From NCBI RefSeq assembly GCF_018282095.1, contig NZ_CP074126.1, positions 2,428,501-2,492,500 of the forward strand: a DNA stretch of 64,000 nucleotides. The letters run 5' to 3'. This DNA is from Pseudovibrio brasiliensis (GTDB lineage Bacteria > Pseudomonadota > Alphaproteobacteria > Rhizobiales > Stappiaceae). This document shows positions 28,265-36,530 of this stretch, one piece after another (position 1 is the first letter of the stretch; every line of letters starts with the position of its first letter). A program made the translations under genes and the position numbers. The notes beneath the pieces are model-generated. The model saw only the letters and a list, made by a program, of their open reading frames with translations, ran no database searches and was not told the origin of the DNA.

Positions 28265-31198
28265 ATGGCGAAGTCGCCAACACATGACATCGAAAAGAAT
28301 TCCACGCGCGCTGATCTAATGAAGCAGATTACTGTACGCGGAGCACGCGAACATAACTTGAAAAATGTGGATCTGGACCTTCCACGCGATAGCCTGATCG
28401 TCATGACCGGCCTGTCCGGCTCAGGCAAATCCTCCCTCGCCTTTGATACTATCTACGCTGAAGGGCAGCGCCGCTACGTTGAAAGCCTGAGCGCTTACGC
28501 CCGCCAGTTCCTTGAAATGATGCAGAAACCGGACGTTGATCAGATCGACGGCCTGTCTCCTGCCATTTCCATCGAACAGAAGACCACCTCCAAAAACCCA
28601 CGCTCTACTGTGGGCACGGTCACTGAGATCTACGATTACATGCGCCTTCTGTTCGCGCGTGTCGGCATCCCATACTCCCCGGCAACCGGCCTTCCGATCG
28701 AAAGCCAGACCGTCTCTCAGATGGTCGATCGCGTTCTGATGCTGGGCGAAGGCACACGCCTTTACCTGCTGGCTCCAATCGTGCGCGGCCGCAAGGGGGA
28801 GTATAGAAAAGAGCTCGCCGAGCTCATGAAAAAGGGCTTCCAACGCGTCAAAATTGATGGCGAGTACTACGAAATCGCGGATGCCCCAGCACTGGACAAG
28901 AAATTCAAGCATGACATTGATGTGGTCGTTGACCGTGTTGTCGTGCGTGAGGATATGACTGGTCGCCTCGCAGATTCTCTGGAAACAGCACTGGAACTGG
29001 CAGAAGGTCTGGCAACAATTGAGTTTGCCGACCAGAAGGACGAAAAAGGCAAAGCCAAGCAAATTGTCTTTTCAGAAAAGTTCGCCTGCCCTGTCTCCGG
29101 CTTTACGATTCCTGAGATTGAACCGCGCCTGTTTTCATTCAACAACCCGTTCGGCGCCTGTCCAACCTGTGACGGTCTGGGCACCAAACTGGCGTTTGAA
29201 GCTGAGCTCGTTGTGCCGGATCAGTCTTTATCTTTGCGCGGCGGTGCAATCCTGCCGTGGTCGAAAACCGGTTCCACCTCTCCATATTACACCCAGACAT
29301 TGGAAGCATTGGCCAAGCACTACAAACAACCAATGACGAAAGCCTGGAAGGAACTGCCTGAAGACTTCCGTAATGCGGTCCTGTTTGGCACGGGCAAAAC
29401 CAAAGTGCAGTTCGTCTATGATGACGGTACCCGTTCCTACAAAACCGAAAAGCCGTTTGAAGGTGTCGTCGGCAACATTGAACGCCGCTGGCGGGAAACC
29501 GATTCCCAAATGGTGCGCGATGAGCTGTCCCGTTATCAGTCAGACCACGCCTGTGATGCCTGTAACGGCTACCGCCTGAAGCCGGAAGCGCTGTGCGTGA
29601 AGATTGCGGACCGCCACATTGGTGAAATCACCGCGCTCTCCATCAAAACAGCTCACGATTGGTTCTCCAGCATCGAAGAGAAACTTTCCGACAAGCAGAA
29701 CGAAATCGCCTATCGCATTCTGAAGGAAATTCGCGAGCGCCTGAAGTTCCTCAATGACGTTGGTCTTGAGTATCTTTCCATGGACCGCTCCTCCGGCACA
29801 CTGTCAGGCGGTGAAAGCCAGCGTATCCGTCTGGCATCTCAGATTGGCTCTGGCCTCACCGGTGTTCTTTATGTTCTGGACGAACCATCCATCGGCCTCC
29901 ACCAGCGCGACAACGCACGCCTGCTGGAAACACTGAAGCACCTGCGCAATCTGGGCAACACCGTCATCGTGGTTGAACACGACGAAGATGCCGTTCTCAC
30001 AGCTGACCATGTGGTGGATGTGGGACCGGGCGCAGGTATCCATGGCGGCCAGGTGGTTGCACAAGGTACACCGGAAGAAGTGATGGCCAACCCTGCCTCT
30101 CTCACTGGTAAGTACCTTTCCGGCAAAATGAGCATCCCGCAGCCGGATGAGCCACGCAAGATTGACAAGAACCGTCAGATCAAGGTCTTCGGCGCCCGCG
30201 GCAACAATCTGAAAGAAGTCGACGCAAGCATCCCGCTCGGTACATTCACCTGTGTGACAGGTGTGTCCGGCGGTGGCAAATCCACGTTCCTGATCGATAC
30301 CGTCTACAAGGCAACCGCTCGCCGCCTCAATGGCGCGCGCGACAACCCTGCCCCGCATGACCGCATTGAAGGTCTGGAGCGACTGGATAAGGTCATCGAC
30401 ATCGACCAGTCTCCAATTGGCAGAACCCCGCGTTCCAACCCAGCCACCTACACAGGCGCCTTCACTCCAATCCGTGAGTGGTTCGCAGGCATGCCGGAAG
30501 CAAAAGCACGTGGTTACGCACCGGGTCGCTTCTCCTTCAACGTGAAAGGTGGACGCTGTGAGGCGTGTCAGGGTGACGGTGTCATCAAGATTGAAATGCA
30601 CTTCCTGCCGGATGTGTACGTCACGTGTGATGTCTGTAAAGGCAAACGCTACAATCGCGAGACGCTGGAAGTTCAGTTCAAGGGCAAATCCATAGCAGAT
30701 GTTCTGGACATGACTGTTGAGGAAGCAGCAGGCTTCTTCTCCGCCGTGCCATCCATCCGCGATAAAATGGAAACCCTCGCCCGCGTTGGCCTCGGCTACA
30801 TTAAGGTCGGCCAGCAGGCAACCACACTGTCGGGCGGTGAAGCACAGCGCGTGAAGCTGGCAAAAGAACTTTCCAAGCGCTCAACAGGCCGCACGCTTTA
30901 CATTCTGGATGAACCAACAACTGGCCTTCACTTCCACGATGTCGCCAAACTGCTCGATGTTCTTCACGAACTCGTCGATCAGGGCAATACAGTGCTGGTG
31001 ATTGAGCACAATCTGGAAGTCATCAGAACCGCTGACTGGATTCTCGACCTCGGTCCGGAAGGCGGCGATGGTGGCGGCACAATCGTTGCGACAGGGCGCC
31101 CAAGGGACGTTGCAGAGGTGCCGGAAAGCTACACCGGTCAGTTCCTCAAAGAACTGTTTGAGCGACGAAGCGCCAACAAGCTGGACGCTGCAGAATAG
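28265..31198 (+). CDS. uvrA: UvrABC excinuclease subunit A
   Basis: A 977-residue damage-recognition ATPase of nucleotide excision repair. Two ABC modules are seen: Walker [21 protein letters not shown] near residue 45 and [13 protein letters not shown] near 667, signature [12 protein letters not shown] and [12 protein letters not shown], Walker [13 protein letters not shown] and [12 protein letters not shown]. Zinc modules carry [23 protein letters not shown] and [14 protein letters not shown] cysteine pairs. The ATG at 28265 has AAGGA seven bases upstream; an earlier in-frame ATG at 28247 is less likely. Upstream sits a LexA box, so it is probably damage-inducible. A clear terminator follows. 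Confidence 0.98.
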   Translation: MAKSPTHDIEKNSTRADLMKQITVRGAREHNLKNVDLDLPRDSLIVMTGLSGSGKSSLAFDTIYAEGQRRYVESLSAYARQFLEMMQKPDVDQIDGLSPAISIEQKTTSKNPRSTVGTVTEIYDYMRLLFARVGIPYSPATGLPIESQTVSQMVDRVLMLGEGTRLYLLAPIVRGRKGEYRKELAELMKKGFQRVKIDGEYYEIADAPALDKKFKHDIDVVVDRVVVREDMTGRLADSLETALELAEGLATIEFADQKDEKGKAKQIVFSEKFACPVSGFTIPEIEPRLFSFNNPFGACPTCDGLGTKLAFEAELVVPDQSLSLRGGAILPWSKTGSTSPYYTQTLEALAKHYKQPMTKAWKELPEDFRNAVLFGTGKTKVQFVYDDGTRSYKTEKPFEGVVGNIERRWRETDSQMVRDELSRYQSDHACDACNGYRLKPEALCVKIADRHIGEITALSIKTAHDWFSSIEEKLSDKQNEIAYRILKEIRERLKFLNDVGLEYLSMDRSSGTLSGGESQRIRLASQIGSGLTGVLYVLDEPSIGLHQRDNARLLETLKHLRNLGNTVIVVEHDEDAVLTADHVVDVGPGAGIHGGQVVAQGTPEEVMANPASLTGKYLSGKMSIPQPDEPRKIDKNRQIKVFGARGNNLKEVDASIPLGTFTCVTGVSGGGKSTFLIDTVYKATARRLNGARDNPAPHDRIEGLERLDKVIDIDQSPIGRTPRSNPATYTGAFTPIREWFAGMPEAKARGYAPGRFSFNVKGGRCEACQGDGVIKIEMHFLPDVYVTCDVCKGKRYNRETLEVQFKGKSIADVLDMTVEEAAGFFSAVPSIRDKMETLARVGLGYIKVGQQATTLSGGEAQRVKLAKELSKRSTGRTLYILDEPTTGLHFHDVAKLLDVLHELVDQGNTVLVIEHNLEVIRTADWILDLGPEGGDGGGTIVATGRPRDVAEVPESYTGQFLKELFERRSANKLDAAE

Positions 31199-31204
31199 TT
31201 ATCC

Positions 31205-31236
31205 AAAGGCCGAGCACTGTCCCGGCCTTTTCTTTT
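31205..31236 (+). terminator. Intrinsic terminator after uvrA
   Basis: AAAGGCCG (31205-31212) with CGGCCTTT (31223-31230), then TCTTTT. Confidence 0.85.
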
Positions 31237-31426
31237 GCACATTCTGCCCACGCAGAGTCGCTCACTTCACTCCCATGGCATAAGCTTCCATTGCACGCGC
31301 CTTTGTCTGCAACATCAACCCAAAGCACCTTACTCCTTGAAATATGATTAAATTTTTAGCTCTAAGTGCCTGAAAACTGCCCTTTCAGCTTTTCAGGTAT
31401 GCAGATTTGTGCCGCAGATCACAAAA

Positions 31427-31537
31427 ATGCTGCGACGCACAATCGCACTTCTTGGCATTTATGTCGTTTTGAGGAGTGTTAGCGCCATCATTCGTCACAT
31501 TGCCATGCATTTTTTGCATATCGGACATGCGAAATGA
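31427..31537 (+). CDS. Possible 36-residue small protein upstream of the RNA array
   Basis: An ATG at 31427 opens a 36-codon frame ending TGA at 31535-31537. The product would be basic and hydrophobic (MLRRTIALLGIYVVLRSV at the start, then several histidines), possibly a small membrane-associated peptide. There is no good Shine-Dalgarno sequence and a frame this short can arise by chance. It is listed because the similar RNA locus of Rhodobacter has a small protein gene just upstream; this peptide does not look like that DUF1127 protein. Confidence 0.2.
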   Translation: MLRRTIALLGIYVVLRSVSAIIRHIAMHFLHIGHAK

Positions 31538-31542
31538 TGTGA

Positions 31543-31570
31543 TGCACAATCAGAAAGTCTTTTGTATAAA
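31543..31570 (+). promoter_or_regulatory. Candidate promoter of the anti-SD RNA array
   Basis: TGCACA (31543-31548, four of six to TTGACA), 16 bases, TATAAA (31565-31570). A start near 31577 would put the first hairpin at the very 5' end of the RNA. Further upstream, CTTGAAA (31336-31342) matches the -35 element of heat-shock sigma promoters, but its -10 is poor. Confidence 0.45.
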
Positions 31571-31576
31571 CCAACT

Positions 31577-31745
31577 CAAGGCCGCTGAGGAACTCCTCCC
31601 AATCAAACCTCGGCAGCCTAACATATAATCCTCAAGTGGCACCTCCTCCCAAGCCGCTTGATGGTTTCAAAACAGAGATTTCCTCCCAGTTCTCTGTTTA
31701 CTAGCTTCGCCCGTCGTTCCTCCCATCGACGGGCGTTAGCTGTTT
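31577..31745 (+). ncRNA. Array of four anti-Shine-Dalgarno hairpins (CcsR/cuckoo-type small RNA)
   Basis: Four consecutive hairpins each show CCTCCC in the loop. H1: arms 31580-31590 and 31608-31618, loop with CTCCTCCC at 31593-31600 (one C-A mismatch, one G-U). H2: TCAAGTGGC 31632-31640 with GCCGCTTGA 31653-31661, loop ACCTCCTCCCAA. H3: AAACAGAGA 31670-31678 with TCTCTGTTT 31691-31699, loop TTTCCTCCCAGT. H4: GCCCGTCG 31709-31716 with CGACGGGC 31727-31734, loop TTCCTCCCAT, extended by an outer GCT/AGC and followed by TGTTTT, so it can serve as terminator. The stems differ in sequence while the loops agree, so structure and loop are what is kept. Loops of this type mimic the 3' end of 16S rRNA and match the CcsR/cuckoo small RNAs of alphaproteobacteria. 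Confidence 0.8.
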
Positions 31746-31870
31746 TAGGGGCCTATTTTTCACTGATCGCCCAAACAACTTCCCAAACCAGCACACAATA
31801 AAGAAAAAGCGCACCAGCTGTGCTGATACGCCCTCATTCTTTTGCTCACAGTTTTGAGATTGAACCAGAC

Positions 31871-32536
31871 TTACATGGTCACTGGCTTCACCAGATCTGC
31901 ACTGGTCATCGTCAACCATCTGGACATATGCAAAATGTCCGGCGGCTCGCCGTTACTCAAACGCCAGCTGTCCACCACCCACGGAACATCTGTTGTCGTG
32001 TCAACAACGACGGCAGACGCATGCGGGTATTTGCCATCGAAGAAGAAGCCCCGGGAAGCCGGACGCGCCACTCGGTGGTACTTCAACCACCCTTGCGAAC
32101 CAGCATAAGCCAGCAAGCTGGTGGTGTTGGTCGCTTCATCAATGCAATCCATCTGCCCACGAACATTACCGTTGCTCATGTCCAGCCCGCCAATATCGTT
32201 GAAAGAACCAACCACAGGCCCCACACGCTTCTCCTGCCACTGCACTGCCTTGGAAATTGCAGCACGTTCTGCTTCAGGGCTACGACTGCCCCGCTTCAGG
32301 ATGGCGCGGAGGCGGCGCTGGTCTTTTTGGCTAAAGGTAACAGCAGTGCGATACTCGCACCCAAACCCATGGCAGATGTAAAGTGTGTCACCCTTATTTT
32401 CGATACCGCCCATCTGGGCATACCAAGTGCTCGTCGGCCGATTAATCTGGCTCATGCAGGCACTTAGCCCAACTGCAGCAATTGCAAGCACTAAACCCCG
32501 AGAAACCTTCTTGAATTTCTTATTTGAAAAATACAT
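31871..32536 (-). CDS. Lipoprotein with possible Cys-His-Asp catalytic triad
   Basis: From the ATG at 32536 the product has 221 residues and a textbook lipoprotein signal: basic start MYFSNKKFKK, hydrophobic core, lipobox LSAC with C27. I cannot name the family with certainty. After two cysteines in YICHGFGCEYR (C55, C60), a middle helical part and then conserved-looking blocks: GQMDCIDEATNT (C131), KYPHASAVVVD (H172) and PWVVDSW (D189). Cys, His, Asp in that order and spacing recall transglutaminase-like or papain-like folds, so an envelope-anchored peptidase or amidase is possible. The longer frame to 32860 has no suitable ribosome site and would hide the signal. Transcribed away from trmFO. 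Confidence 0.6.
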   Translation of the reverse strand: MYFSNKKFKKVSRGLVLAIAAVGLSACMSQINRPTSTWYAQMGGIENKGDTLYICHGFGCEYRTAVTFSQKDQRRLRAILKRGSRSPEAERAAISKAVQWQEKRVGPVVGSFNDIGGLDMSNGNVRGQMDCIDEATNTTSLLAYAGSQGWLKYHRVARPASRGFFFDGKYPHASAVVVDTTTDVPWVVDSWRLSNGEPPDILHMSRWLTMTSADLVKPVTM

Positions 32537-32691
32537 GTGTTTATGTGAATCACTTTGCACAACCATGGAAGATTGATGGCCTAAATGATTGAACTGAGCA
32601 AGTTCAGAGGCTAAGCAATTCGCAAGCGATAAACACTTAGGCTTCCATGGACGCTTTAGCGCAACATAAAGCCCAGTCGATTGGATAGGAA

Positions 32692-34089
32692 ATGACGAAG
32701 CAACCCATACACGTGGTTGGTGGCGGCCTGGCAGGCTCCGAAGCAGCATGGCAGATTGCAGAAAAAGGCCTGAAGGTCGTTCTGCACGAAATGCGCCCAA
32801 CCCGTGAGACCGACGCTCACAAAACAGACGGCCTGGCAGAACTGGTATGCTCCAACTCATTCCGTTCTGACGATGCTGAAAACAACGCCGTTGGCCTGCT
32901 CCATGCAGAACTGCGCGCTGCTGGTTCTCTGATTATGAAATCTGCAGACGCCAACAAGGTGCCTGCGGGCGGCGCGCTCGCCGTGGACCGCGATGGCTTT
33001 TCCGAAGCAGTCCAGGCTGCACTGGAAGGCCATGAGAACGTCGAGATCATCCGAGAAGAAGTGACCGAGATTCCATCAGCTGATATCGGTCAGGTTATCC
33101 TGGCGACCGGTCCGCTGACCTCTCCGGCACTGTCTGAGCAGATCCTGAAAGCAACTGGCGAAGACTCCCTCGCCTTCTTCGATGCAATCGCACCGATCAT
33201 CCACACTGAGTCCATCAACATGGACAAGGCATGGTACCAGTCGCGCTACGACAAAGTCGGTCCGGGCGGCACAGGCAAAGACTACATCAACTGCCCGATG
33301 GACAAAGAGCAGTATGAAGCCTTCATCGACGCACTGATTGGCGGCGAGAAGACCTCCTTCAAGGAGTGGGAAGAAAACACCCCATATTTCGACGGCTGCT
33401 TGCCAATCGAAGTCATGGCAGAACGTGGCCGTGAAACTCTGCGCCACGGCCCTATGAAGCCAATGGGCCTGACCAACGCCCACCAGCCAGACATCAAGGC
33501 CTATGCTGTTGTTCAGCTGCGTCAGGATAATGCTCTGGGCACGCTCTACAACATGGTTGGGTTCCAGACCAAACTGAAGTACGGCGCACAGTCTGACATC
33601 TTCCGCATGATCCCGGGGCTGGAAGATGCTCAGTTCGCACGCCTCGGCGGCCTGCACCGCAACACCTTCCTCAACTCACCGCGGCTGCTGGATGAGCAAA
33701 TGCGCCTCAAGGCTCTGCCGCATGTGCGCTTTGCAGGTCAGATCACCGGGTGTGAAGGTTATGTGGAATCCACTGCAGTTGGATGTTTGACAGGTCTTTT
33801 TGCAGCCCATCAGGCACTTGGAACAGATATCGCACCACCGCCAGTCACAACCGCTTGCGGCGCAATCATCAACCACATCACCGGTGGCCACATCGATCGT
33901 GAAGATGGCTCGGGCCCACGTTCCTTCCAGCCGATGAACATCAATTTCGGCCTGCTGCCACCTCTGGACGAAATGCCAAAGCATCCGGAAGGCAAGCGTC
34001 TGCGCGGTAAAGAAAAGACGCGCCTGAAAAAACAGGTCATGGCCAAACGCGGTCTGGATGATTTCAAAGCTTGGGTTGCAACCGTTTAG
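32692..34089 (+). CDS. trmFO: Folate-dependent tRNA (uracil-54-C5) methyltransferase
   Basis: A 465-residue flavoprotein that makes ribothymidine at position 54 of tRNA using methylenetetrahydrofolate and NAD(P)H. FAD-binding [17 protein letters not shown] at the N-terminus, then the family blocks [67 protein letters not shown] and [13 protein letters not shown]. Length is normal. AGGA lies close before the ATG. It stands alone and ends at a shared terminator. Confidence 0.96.
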   Translation: MTKQPIHVVGGGLAGSEAAWQIAEKGLKVVLHEMRPTRETDAHKTDGLAELVCSNSFRSDDAENNAVGLLHAELRAAGSLIMKSADANKVPAGGALAVDRDGFSEAVQAALEGHENVEIIREEVTEIPSADIGQVILATGPLTSPALSEQILKATGEDSLAFFDAIAPIIHTESINMDKAWYQSRYDKVGPGGTGKDYINCPMDKEQYEAFIDALIGGEKTSFKEWEENTPYFDGCLPIEVMAERGRETLRHGPMKPMGLTNAHQPDIKAYAVVQLRQDNALGTLYNMVGFQTKLKYGAQSDIFRMIPGLEDAQFARLGGLHRNTFLNSPRLLDEQMRLKALPHVRFAGQITGCEGYVESTAVGCLTGLFAAHQALGTDIAPPPVTTACGAIINHITGGHIDREDGSGPRSFQPMNINFGLLPPLDEMPKHPEGKRLRGKEKTRLKKQVMAKRGLDDFKAWVATV

Positions 34090-34114
34090 AGGTCAAGCAC
34101 CCAGTACAAGATAC

Positions 34115-34144
34115 AAAAGGGCCGGATATTCCGGCCTTTTTTTT
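34115..34144. terminator. Bidirectional terminator between trmFO and the NDUFAF6-like gene
   Basis: GGCCGGA (34120-34126) with TCCGGCC (34130-34136), flanked by an A-run on the left and eight T on the right, so it works in both directions. It overlaps the stop of the minus-strand gene. Confidence 0.9.
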
Positions 34145-35003
34145 ATTTGCGGGACAATCTGGCAAGACGGCGCGACGTGCGCCACATATGCCACATCCGC
34201 CGAATATGCGGCGCACCGCCACAAACCTGCAGCGGCTCAAAGCTGTCCTTATCCGCCTCATTAAAGAACAGCTCCACCTGAAACACCGGTAGAAACGCTG
34301 GCAGGACGGAACTATCAATCCCCTCCATTGCTTCTTCGCAGTCATCCAGATGCTTCCGGCTCAGCTCAACCAGCTCTTCAAACGCAGCCCAAACAGCATC
34401 ATCAGAGCGGTTGCCCTTCAACACGTTGGCGTCCACGCCATGCCGTTCCATCACATCTTTAGGAATGAACTGCTGGTGACGGGAGGCCTGCCACGCCAAA
34501 GTCTGCATCAGGCCGGACATGGCATAGGCCACGCCACCGTGACCACACGCATCAGAGACTTGACGATCCGCTGGCTTACCGCTCAAGATCATGGAGGCAA
34601 GCAGAACCAGCGCAGAACTGGTCTCACCGCAATACCCTTCCAGATCATTCACTGTTGGCATCGGGTCAGAGTAAAGATCAAACCGGCGCGCTGAGATCAG
34701 ATTGAGAAACGGCTCTCGCGGCAGTTTGTGATGCTCGATGGTCTCGATGATGGCCTGCGCCACCGGATTGTGCATCACATCACCGTGGTCGGTACCACTC
34801 AGCGCGTCATGCCACCATTGCAGCCGGATCTCACCGGGCATCGGCTCATTCACCAGTTCACGGATCCGCGCAATCTCACAGGCAAACGCATAAAGCGCAA
34901 TCAGGCTCGGACGCGCAGTGATCGGCGCATAAAGCGTGCTCAGATACCGCTCATAGGAGAAGCGTTTTACGAAGTCATTGCAGTAGTTATAGGCCTGGCT
35001 CAT
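34143..35003 (-). CDS. Squalene/phytoene-synthase-fold protein (NDUFAF6-like complex I assembly factor)
   Basis: A 286-residue all-helical protein of the squalene/phytoene synthase superfamily. The first aspartate-rich motif of true synthases is replaced: the matching stretch reads CEIARIRELVNEPMPGEIRLQ, lacking the DxxxD metal ligands, and YCGETSSALVLLAS stands at the second. This pattern and the EIRLQWWHDAL block match the mitochondrial complex I assembly factor NDUFAF6 rather than carotenoid enzymes; no other carotenoid gene is near. The next gene upstream is an NDUFAF3 homologue, which supports a role in NADH dehydrogenase assembly. No signal peptide. Function by homology and context. Confidence 0.75.
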   Translation of the reverse strand: MSQAYNYCNDFVKRFSYERYLSTLYAPITARPSLIALYAFACEIARIRELVNEPMPGEIRLQWWHDALSGTDHGDVMHNPVAQAIIETIEHHKLPREPFLNLISARRFDLYSDPMPTVNDLEGYCGETSSALVLLASMILSGKPADRQVSDACGHGGVAYAMSGLMQTLAWQASRHQQFIPKDVMERHGVDANVLKGNRSDDAVWAAFEELVELSRKHLDDCEEAMEGIDSSVLPAFLPVFQVELFFNEADKDSFEPLQVCGGAPHIRRMWHMWRTSRRLARLSRK

Positions 35004-35022
35004 AGCTGGGTCCCATGCTCAT

Positions 35023-35427
35023 TCAGGTATTTTCAACGGCAATAAAAACAGCGGCCACGGCCCGGTCTTCACCAAGCAGCACATTGTAAGTGCGCACAGC
35101 AGCTCCGGTGGACATGCTATCGACCATGATGCCTTTCTCGCGGAACGGCGCTTTACGGGCTTCCGGGAATGGCTTCAACTCATCACCAGCACCAATCAGC
35201 AGCACTTCAATGCCATCAGATTCCTGAAGCACCTGCTCCAGGGCTTCATCGGTGATTTCCTCAAAGGTCTTAGGCTCCCAGCCATACACACCGGAAGGCA
35301 CGCACATCAAAGAGCCACGATGGGACATATCGGCAAATCGAAACCCGCCATTTCCGTAGGCATCGATCTGAACCATGCTCGGATAATGCGCATCCCGCAC
35401 TTCCAAAGGTTCACCGCGTTTTCCCAT
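35023..35427 (-). CDS. Mth938/DUF498-domain protein (NDUFAF3-like)
   Basis: A 134-residue single-domain protein of the Mth938 fold: IDAYGNGGFRFADMSHRGSL, the YGWEPKTFEEITDEAL helix, then EVLLIGAGDELKPFP and GIMVDSMSTGAAVRTYNVLLGEDRAVAAVFIAV, the usual end. The human homologue NDUFAF3 is a complex I assembly factor. GGAGG lies five bases before the ATG. It sits between secF and the NDUFAF6-like gene on one strand, an arrangement known from other alphaproteobacteria and one of the clues by which the human factor was linked to membrane insertion. Cytoplasmic. Confidence 0.85.
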   Translation of the reverse strand: MGKRGEPLEVRDAHYPSMVQIDAYGNGGFRFADMSHRGSLMCVPSGVYGWEPKTFEEITDEALEQVLQESDGIEVLLIGAGDELKPFPEARKAPFREKGIMVDSMSTGAAVRTYNVLLGEDRAVAAVFIAVENT

Positions 35428-35518
35428 AATGACCTCCGATGGGCTGTTTAGGCCCAGTATACGCGCTAAATGATAGCCTTCTGTTTAATTACACGCGAAA
35501 GAATGTCCAATAGAAAAT

Positions 35519-35546
35519 GGGGCTGACCACAACTGTAGTCAGCCCC
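35519..35546 (-). terminator. Intrinsic terminator after secF
   Basis: Perfect 9-bp stem GGGGCTGAC (35519-35527) with GTCAGCCCC (35538-35546), followed on the minus strand by ATTTTC. Confidence 0.7.
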
Positions 35547-35573
35547 ATCCAAAACTCTAGCTGTTTCCGCAGG

Positions 35574-36515
35574 TTAAGCGGATTTTGCAGGAGATGTCTC
35601 GTCGTCTTTCTTGTCAAACACGCTGGTGCGAAGCTTCATGAGCATCAGCAACGGAGACGCAAGGAAGATAGAAGAGTAAGTACCAATCACGATACCGAAG
35701 ATCATCGCCAGTACGAAGGACTGGATCACTTCACCGCCCAGGAAGTACAACGCAAACAGTGCCAGCAAGGTGGTGACAGAGGTCATTGTTGTACGGGACA
35801 GGGTCTCGTTGATGGACTTATCAAGCAGCTCTTCCAGAGAAAGACGCTTGTAGCGACGCAGGTTCTCGCGAATACGGTCATAAACAACCACCGTATCGTT
35901 GAGCGAGTAACCGATGATTGTTAGCACTGCCGCGATACTGGACAGCGTAAAGTCCAGCTGCAGTATCGCAAACAAACCAACCGTCAGCAGAATATCGTTG
36001 AACGTTGTGATGATCGCGCCAACTGCGAACTGCCATTCAAAGCGGAACCAGATGTAGAACATGATCATCAGCAGCGCAGAACCAACCGCCAGCGTGCCTG
36101 CATACGCAAGCTCACCGGAAACACGTGGCCCAACCACTTCAGTTCTGCGGAACTCATATCCATCAGTGAAGGCACTGCGAACATTTTCAACCACATCCTG
36201 CTGCGCACTTTCACCTTCACCCTGAGATTCAATACGGATCAGAACTTCGGTAGGACTACCGAATTCCTGAACCTGAACATCACCCAGATTGAGACCACCA
36301 AGGGTCCGGCGAATTTCAGAAAGGTTAGCAGGACCGTTTGTGGACTGCAGCTCAATCAGTGTACCGCCCTTAAAGTCGATGCCGTAGTTCAGGCCGACTG
36401 TCAGGAACAGAACGATGGAAAGAACTGCTGTAATTCCAGAAAACGGGAAGCTCAACACCCGCCAATGCATAAAGCGGAAGTTGGTCTGCTCCGGAACAAG
36501 TCTAAGAAGTTTCAT
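35574..36515 (-). CDS. secF: Protein translocase subunit SecF
   Basis: A 313-residue RND-fold membrane protein. One membrane span near residues 25-45, the GIDFKGGTLIEL block, a periplasmic domain to about residue 135, then five spans with SLNDTVVVYDRIRENLR between and the NETLSRTTMTSVTTLLALFALYFLGG region. With SecD it uses the proton gradient to pull exported chains through SecYEG. GGAG precedes the ATG by eight bases. It follows secD by 15 bases in the order yajC-secD-secF. Confidence 0.96.
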   Translation of the reverse strand: MKLLRLVPEQTNFRFMHWRVLSFPFSGITAVLSIVLFLTVGLNYGIDFKGGTLIELQSTNGPANLSEIRRTLGGLNLGDVQVQEFGSPTEVLIRIESQGEGESAQQDVVENVRSAFTDGYEFRRTEVVGPRVSGELAYAGTLAVGSALLMIMFYIWFRFEWQFAVGAIITTFNDILLTVGLFAILQLDFTLSSIAAVLTIIGYSLNDTVVVYDRIRENLRRYKRLSLEELLDKSINETLSRTTMTSVTTLLALFALYFLGGEVIQSFVLAMIFGIVIGTYSSIFLASPLLMLMKLRTSVFDKKDDETSPAKSA

Positions 36516-36530
36516 AAAGCATGCTCCGAG

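Noticed and set aside
31561-31745. CRISPR-like repeat array
   Set aside because: The repeated unit is only six to nine bases, always inside a hairpin loop, and the stems differ; it is an RNA motif series, not repeats with spacers.
34143-35003. Phytoene synthase for carotenoid synthesis
   Set aside because: The first aspartate motif lacks its metal ligands, no crt genes are near, and the NDUFAF3-like neighbour fits an assembly factor better.
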